Source: Actinomycetota bacterium
GTDB taxonomy: Bacteria > Actinomycetota > Acidimicrobiia > Acidimicrobiales > JAHWKP01
Direction of reading: 5' to 3'
Length of the DNA stretch: 10,559 bases
Assembly (NCBI GenBank): GCA_019347775.1
Contig: JAHWKP010000047.1
Coordinates: forward strand, 1-10,559
This document shows positions 6,731 through 10,559 of this stretch, piece by piece (positions within the stretch are counted from its first letter, which is position 1; each line of letters begins with the position of its first letter). The notes beneath the pieces were generated by a model, which worked only from the letters and a program-made list of their open reading frames with translations, made no database searches and was not told the origin of the DNA. The position numbers and the translations under genes are program-made.

Positions 6731-8158
6731 ATGTCGCTGCCACAGGTGGTGGCGGTGGTTCCGGGGTCGCCCGCGGCCCTCGCCGGGATAATCGTCGGAG
6801 ACGAGATAGCGGCGGTCAACGGTGTCGTCCCGCGGGACGTCATCGAGTACCGCCTGCTCACGGACGAGGCCGACCCCGAGTTCGACCTGCGCCGGGGAGG
6901 CCTGGATCTGACGGTGACGGCGCCCAAGGAGGCGGGCATCGCTCTGGGCGTGGAGGTCTCCTCGGCCGTCTTCGACCGGGTTCGGACCTGCGACAACCAC
7001 TGCGAGTTCTGCTTCATCTATCAGCTCCCGCCGAACCTGCGTAAGAGCCTGTACGTGAAGGACGACGACTACCGCCTGTCGTTCCTCTACGGGAACTTCA
7101 CCACTCTGACCCGATTCACGGAGGCCGACCTCGAGCGGGTGGTCACCGAGGGGCTGGGCCCGCTGTATGTGAGCATCCACGCTACCGACCCGGACCTACG
7201 GGCCCGCATGCTGCGCAACCGCCGGGGGGCCACCAGCCTTCGCTGGCTGCGGGCCCTACTCGACCACGGCGTCGAGGTTCACGGCCAGATCGTCGTGTGT
7301 CCCGAACTGAATGACGGAGAGGCCCTCGACGACACTCTCGCCGGGATCATGGACCGCTTTCCCGAGATGGCAACAGTGGCTGCAGTGCCGCTGGGTGTGA
7401 GCCGATACTCGAAGGAGGCTGCTCTACGCCCCCACACGGCGGCCGAAGCGCGAGCGGTCTGCGCCACCATCGACCGCTGGCAGGACGCCTTCCTGGCCGG
7501 AATCGGACGCAGGATGGTATTCGCGGCCGACGAGTACTACCTGCTGGCAGCGCGCCCGTTCCCCGAGGCCGAGGAGTACGAAGGCTTCACCCAGCACGAG
7601 AACGGCGTCGGGATGGCGAGCGCCTTCCTTGCGGAACTGGCCGGCCAGTCCACTCCTTTCTCGGGCGAGCAGGACCGAGCGCCGGCGTCGGGCTTCTTTG
7701 CATCCGTCGACGGCGCGCCTGCCGAGGGTTACCGCGCCCCGCGCGCCCTCATCCCGGTCCAGTCCGACCAGACCGCGCCCGCATGCGGTGCACCTGGCGT
7801 ACAGACACCTCTCAGCTACAGCGGGCCCACCGTGATTCTCACCGGCGAGTACGGCGCCGAGGTGCTGCGCACCGGTTTGGCCGATCTCGGTCGGGACGAC
7901 GTGGTCGTCGAAGCGGTCGAGAACCGCTTCTTCGGCGGCAACATCGCCGTTTCGGGGCTGCTGGCCGGCGAGGATGTCGCCCGCTCGTTGCAGGCTCAAC
8001 CGGACGGCGTCAGGGTGCTTCTGCCCGATGCCTGTCTGTCGAACGGCAAGTTCCTCGACGGCAGCTCACTCACCGAGCTACCTCGGCCGGTCGACGTGGT
8101 GCCCACCGACGGGACGTCCCTGCGGGTCGCGCTCGATGTCGTTTCGAGGGCGGCATGA
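6731..8158 (+). CDS. PDZ / radical SAM / DUF512 protein
   Basis: This 475-aa protein belongs to the DUF512 family of putative Fe-S oxidoreductases; the reaction is unknown. Residues 1 to ~65 form a PDZ-like domain (VVPGSPAALAGI, VGDEIAAVNG). A radical SAM-type cluster motif follows, CDNHCEFCFIYQLP, with C87, C91 and C94 in the CxxxCxxC spacing, then KDDDYRLSFLYGNFTTLT, LYVSIHATDPDLR, RMLRNRRGATSLRWL and GQIVVCPELNDG, all typical of the family. The C-terminal DUF512 region includes FAADEYYLLA, GEYGAEVL, NRFFGGNIAVSGLLAG and LLPDACLSNGKFLDG. No signal peptide or membrane segment is seen, so the PDZ acts in the cytoplasm. Its stop overlaps the der ATG by 4 bases (ATGA), and as I recall the same pairing occurs in Clostridia, which hints at a link to ribosome assembly. 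The family is clear; the function is not known. Confidence 0.92.
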   Translation: MSLPQVVAVVPGSPAALAGIIVGDEIAAVNGVVPRDVIEYRLLTDEADPEFDLRRGGLDLTVTAPKEAGIALGVEVSSAVFDRVRTCDNHCEFCFIYQLPPNLRKSLYVKDDDYRLSFLYGNFTTLTRFTEADLERVVTEGLGPLYVSIHATDPDLRARMLRNRRGATSLRWLRALLDHGVEVHGQIVVCPELNDGEALDDTLAGIMDRFPEMATVAAVPLGVSRYSKEAALRPHTAAEARAVCATIDRWQDAFLAGIGRRMVFAADEYYLLAARPFPEAEEYEGFTQHENGVGMASAFLAELAGQSTPFSGEQDRAPASGFFASVDGAPAEGYRAPRALIPVQSDQTAPACGAPGVQTPLSYSGPTVILTGEYGAEVLRTGLADLGRDDVVVEAVENRFFGGNIAVSGLLAGEDVARSLQAQPDGVRVLLPDACLSNGKFLDGSSLTELPRPVDVVPTDGTSLRVALDVVSRAA

Positions 8159-9468
8159 GCGTGCCCCGCGTCGCGGTCGTCGGCCGCCCGAACGTCGGCA
8201 AGTCCACGCTGGTGAACCGCATGATCGGACGCCGCGAGGCGATCGTGGAGGAACAGCCCGGAGTCACGCGGGACCGCAAGGACCTCGAGGCCGAGTGGAT
8301 CGGACGCCGGTTTATCGTCACCGACACCGGCGGTTGGCTCGACACGTCGCACGACCTCGACTCGAAGGTCAGCGCTCAGGCGGAGCGCGCCCTGAAGGAT
8401 GCCGATCTCGTGCTGTTCGTTCTCGACGCGACTGTCGGGATCACCGACGAAGACGACCGCGTGGCCGAGATGCTGCGGAGGCGGGGCCAGCCCGTACTCG
8501 TGGTGGCGAACAAGGTCGACGGGCCGTCGAGGGAGCCCGACGTCTGGGACCTGTGCCGGCTCGGCCTGGGCGACCCGTTTCCAATCAGCGCCCTGCATGG
8601 TCGTGCCACGGGTGATCTCCTCGACGAGATCATCGCCCGCCTGCCCGGCGAGGAGGAGGAAGCGACCCTCGATCCCGAGCCCGGCGGCAGGCACGACGGC
8701 GTTCTGTCGCTCGCGATCGTCGGCCGCCCCAACGTCGGTAAGTCGACCCTTTTCAACCGGCTGGTAGGAGACGAGCGTTCGGTAGTGCACGACCTGCCCG
8801 GCACGACGCGCGACACGATCGACACCGTCATCGAAACCGCCGACGGCGAGAAGATGCGGATCATTGACACGGCGGGTCTTCGCCACGGCGGGCGGACCGC
8901 TTCGGGCACCGAGTACTACTCACTGGTGCGCTCCCTCAGAGCCATCGACGCTGCCGATGTATCCGTGCTGGTCATCGATGCCTCGGAGGGGGTGACCCAG
9001 CAGGACCAGCGGCTGGCGGAAAGGGTCGATGGGGCAGGCAGCCCGATTGTCACCGCTTTGAACAAGTGGGACCTGCTCAGCACGGAGGAACGCGAGAAGC
9101 TGGGTGCCCAGGTGGAGGACCGCCTTGGTTTCATCGCCTATGCGCCTCCGATCAGAATCAGCGGCCTTACCGGCCGAGGGGTCCAGCGACTGCTTCCGGC
9201 AGTGGCGGAGTCGGCCAGCGCCTACCGTCGCCGGGTGCCCACAGCCGAGCTGAACCGTGTCCTGCGCACCGCCCAGTCCGAGCACCCGTCGCCGACTGGG
9301 CGGGTTCTCTACGCCACACAGGGTGCGACCGACCCGCCCACCTTTACGCTCTTCACCACAAAGCGGCTGCCGGCGACGTACCTGCGCTATCTCGAGCGCC
9401 GCATCCGCGAAGGCTTCGGCTTCGGCCCCACCCCCCTCAAACTCCGAGCCCGACCCAGGGGATCATGA
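8155..9468 (+). CDS. der: Ribosome biogenesis GTPase Der (EngA)
   Basis: Der is a double GTPase that binds the 50S subunit and helps its late maturation. ATG 8155 is chosen because it overlaps the upstream stop (ATGA), has a GAGGGCGG purine stretch just ahead, and puts the first P-loop at residue 10; the frame is open further upstream only as an out-of-frame shadow. The 437-aa product has G domain 1 with GRPNVGKST (10-18), GVTRDR, DTGGW (57-61) and ANKVD (118-122), and G domain 2 with GRPNVGKST (190-198), PGTTRDTIDT, DTAGL (238-242) and LNKWD (302-306). The C-terminal KH-like domain follows, with PTAELNRVLRTA, GRVLYATQGATDPPTFTLF and YLERRIREGFGFGPTPLKL. An acidic linker (GEEEEATLDPE) joins the two G domains. 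All GTPase motifs are intact. Confidence 0.97.
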   Translation: MSVPRVAVVGRPNVGKSTLVNRMIGRREAIVEEQPGVTRDRKDLEAEWIGRRFIVTDTGGWLDTSHDLDSKVSAQAERALKDADLVLFVLDATVGITDEDDRVAEMLRRRGQPVLVVANKVDGPSREPDVWDLCRLGLGDPFPISALHGRATGDLLDEIIARLPGEEEEATLDPEPGGRHDGVLSLAIVGRPNVGKSTLFNRLVGDERSVVHDLPGTTRDTIDTVIETADGEKMRIIDTAGLRHGGRTASGTEYYSLVRSLRAIDAADVSVLVIDASEGVTQQDQRLAERVDGAGSPIVTALNKWDLLSTEEREKLGAQVEDRLGFIAYAPPIRISGLTGRGVQRLLPAVAESASAYRRRVPTAELNRVLRTAQSEHPSPTGRVLYATQGATDPPTFTLFTTKRLPATYLRYLERRIREGFGFGPTPLKLRARPRGS

Positions 9469-9569
9469 TGACGGACGCAAGTGTTCCTAACGGCCGGCTT
9501 GTACGCGGGCGGCGGGGATGGGGACCCCGCCGCACAGCGATGAGCCGTCAGGCGAAGAGCCAGCAGTAA
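9465..9569 (+). CDS. Possible small ORF, 34 codons, between der and the phosphatase gene
   Basis: ATG 9465 overlaps the der stop by 4 bases and the frame ends at TAA 9567-9569, which in turn shares a base with the next ATG (TAATG). The predicted 34-aa peptide is basic and Gly/Arg-rich (VRGRRGWGPRR) with no family I recognise. The coupling geometry at both ends is the only argument for it; the strong GC hairpin inside it and the low-complexity composition argue that it is just a spacer. Kept as a weak call because the stretch is otherwise unexplained. Confidence 0.2.
   Translation: MMTDASVPNGRLVRGRRGWGPRRTAMSRQAKSQQ
9509..9533 (+). terminator. GC hairpin after der, possible terminator or attenuator
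   Basis: GCGGCGGGG at 9509-9517 pairs perfectly with CCCCGCCGC at 9525-9533 around a 7-base loop. It lies 41 bases after the der stop and 36 before the next gene. No U-tract follows, so a classical Rho-independent terminator is not supported; it could pause polymerase, stabilise the der mRNA 3' end, or reduce read-through into the phosphatase gene. Confidence 0.35.
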
Positions 9570-10559
9570 TGGAACAATTCCCCTTGCTTGTCGTGGTTGC
9601 GGCGGCTTGCCTCGCGGCTTCCGGAGTGTGGGGGCGCTCGGCCCTTCGCCTAGAGCGCGCCTACCGCCGGCTGGAGCGACAGGAAGGCGTCGGTCATGGC
9701 GCGGTGGCGATCGTGAGGGTGGCCTTCCGCAAGGACGCGACCTTCGCGGCGCTGATGTGGCTGCTCGGTGTGGCCACCGGAGCGGCGTCGCTCGGTCAAC
9801 GTTTCCGCCCGGCATTGGCGTTGGCGCTCATCCCCGCCGGGGTGACCTTCTGGTACGCCCGTCAATTCCTCGGCCAGGCGTCACTGCTCGAGCAGAGGGT
9901 GAAGCTCGAGCGCAGAGCGGAAGAGGTGCTGGCCCAGGAAACGCTGGCCCCCGTCAGATGGTCGGCCCGGTTGGCTCCCGACGAGCTGCCGTCCATGAGC
10001 GGCTTCGAGGTGGGCTCGGTCTACGAGCCCGGCGCCGGAAGCATGGCCGGAGACTTTTACGACATCTACCCGATCGGCGACACCCGATTGGCCGCGGTCA
10101 TAGGCGACGTGGCGGGGCACGGCATTGAGCCGTCCATCACCGCGTTCCAGGTGAAGTATCTGCTGCGGGTCTTCCTCCGCCAGTACCGCGACCCGGCCCA
10201 GGCCATCGAAGAGCTCAACACCGTGCTGTCGGCCACGGGCCGGCCCGAGGACCTGGTGTCGCTGTGCGCGGTGGTGTTCGACCAGGCGGCCGGCACCTTG
10301 CGCTTCGCCTCGGCCGGCCACCCGCCGGCGTGGGTGTGGCACGACGGCGAGGTGCGCCCGCTCCGGGCCACCGGCCCGCTGCTCACCCTCGACCCCAAGG
10401 GCTCCTACTACAGCCGCGAGGTCCCGCTGTCGTCCGGCGACGTGCTGCTTCTCTACACCGACGGGCTGACCGAGGCCCGCGCCGGCGAGCAGCTGTTCGG
10501 CGAGGAGCGCGTAGCGCAGTTCCTCCGCCGGGATCCGGGGGAGGAACTCAACGCCCTGT
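9569..10559 (+). CDS. Membrane-anchored SpoIIE/RsbU-type PP2C serine phosphatase (3' end outside window)
   Basis: The frame is open from ATG 9569 to the window edge (330 codons). PP2C phosphatases of this type dephosphorylate anti-sigma-factor antagonists or similar STAS proteins in partner-switching pathways. The N terminus has one hydrophobic segment (residues 5-21, PLLVVVAAACLAASGVW) and two more at about 59-75 and 82-96. A short, charged coiled-coil-like linker follows (LLEQRVKLERRAEEVLAQE). The catalytic domain starts near 140: PSMSGFEVGSVYEPG, AGDFYDIYPIGD with D162, VIGDVAGHGIEPS with D180, SATGRPEDLVSLC, FASAGHPPAWVW and LLLYTDGLTEAR with D298. These Asp residues are the expected Mn/Mg ligands. 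No PAS, GAF or HAMP sensor is seen; the membrane part is the likely input. No partner sigma or STAS gene lies within the window, so its target is unknown. The upstream Shine-Dalgarno is weak. Confidence 0.93.
   Translation, partial: MEQFPLLVVVAAACLAASGVWGRSALRLERAYRRLERQEGVGHGAVAIVRVAFRKDATFAALMWLLGVATGAASLGQRFRPALALALIPAGVTFWYARQFLGQASLLEQRVKLERRAEEVLAQETLAPVRWSARLAPDELPSMSGFEVGSVYEPGAGSMAGDFYDIYPIGDTRLAAVIGDVAGHGIEPSITAFQVKYLLRVFLRQYRDPAQAIEELNTVLSATGRPEDLVSLCAVVFDQAAGTLRFASAGHPPAWVWHDGEVRPLRATGPLLTLDPKGSYYSREVPLSSGDVLLLYTDGLTEARAGEQLFGEERVAQFLRRDPGEELNAL

Noticed and set aside
7783..8154. Upstream extension of the der frame inside the DUF512 gene
   Set aside because: Arg-rich shadow of the DUF512 gene; Der begins at ATG 8155, ten residues before the end of its normal N-terminal strand and P-loop.

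Overview
The window looks like chromosomal housekeeping DNA from a high-GC, probably actinobacterial genome. The guess rests on GC-rich codon use, frequent GTG starts, TAnnnT boxes 6-7 nt upstream of starts that lack a Shine-Dalgarno (leaderless-mRNA style), and the gene order. An Acidimicrobiia-like lineage would fit, but that is inference. No CRISPR array, tRNA, rRNA or phage module is visible, and no stretch over 300 bases lacks a gene.

Left edge (1-664): the first ~250 bases hold a minus-strand fragment of an IS110-family transposase that runs off the window. It meets, mid-gene, the C-terminal half of scpA on the plus strand. Neither gene is complete across the join near 206-253, so this is either a real rearrangement or an assembly chimera.

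Plus-strand block 1 (209-1991): scpA(partial)-scpB-rluB, the usual condensin/pseudouridine synthase cluster. rluB appears to lack any ATG/GTG/TTG start at its proper N terminus; a CTG at 1269 fits best.

Plus-strand block 2 (2002-5640): a thioredoxin with an unusual HicB-like N-terminal extension, then aroH-aroA-cmk-plsC, closely packed or overlapping (chorismate and shikimate-pathway steps, CMP kinase, phospholipid acylation).

Minus-strand ispH (5591-6670) ends tail-to-tail inside plsC. An exact 11-bp tandem duplication sits in the overlap and supplies the plsC stop codon. ispH starts 60 bp from a divergent gene, and both starts have a leaderless-type -10 box.

Plus-strand block 3 (6731-10559): a PDZ/radical SAM/DUF512 protein, the ribosome-assembly GTPase Der (4-nt overlap), a doubtful 34-codon ORF with a strong GC hairpin, and a membrane-anchored SpoIIE-type PP2C phosphatase that runs off the right edge.

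Most of the window is ordinary core genome. The points worth a second look are the IS110/scpA join, the HicB-like/thioredoxin fusion, the 11-bp duplication, the non-standard rluB start, and the leaderless promoter pattern. I see no convincing new multi-gene system.
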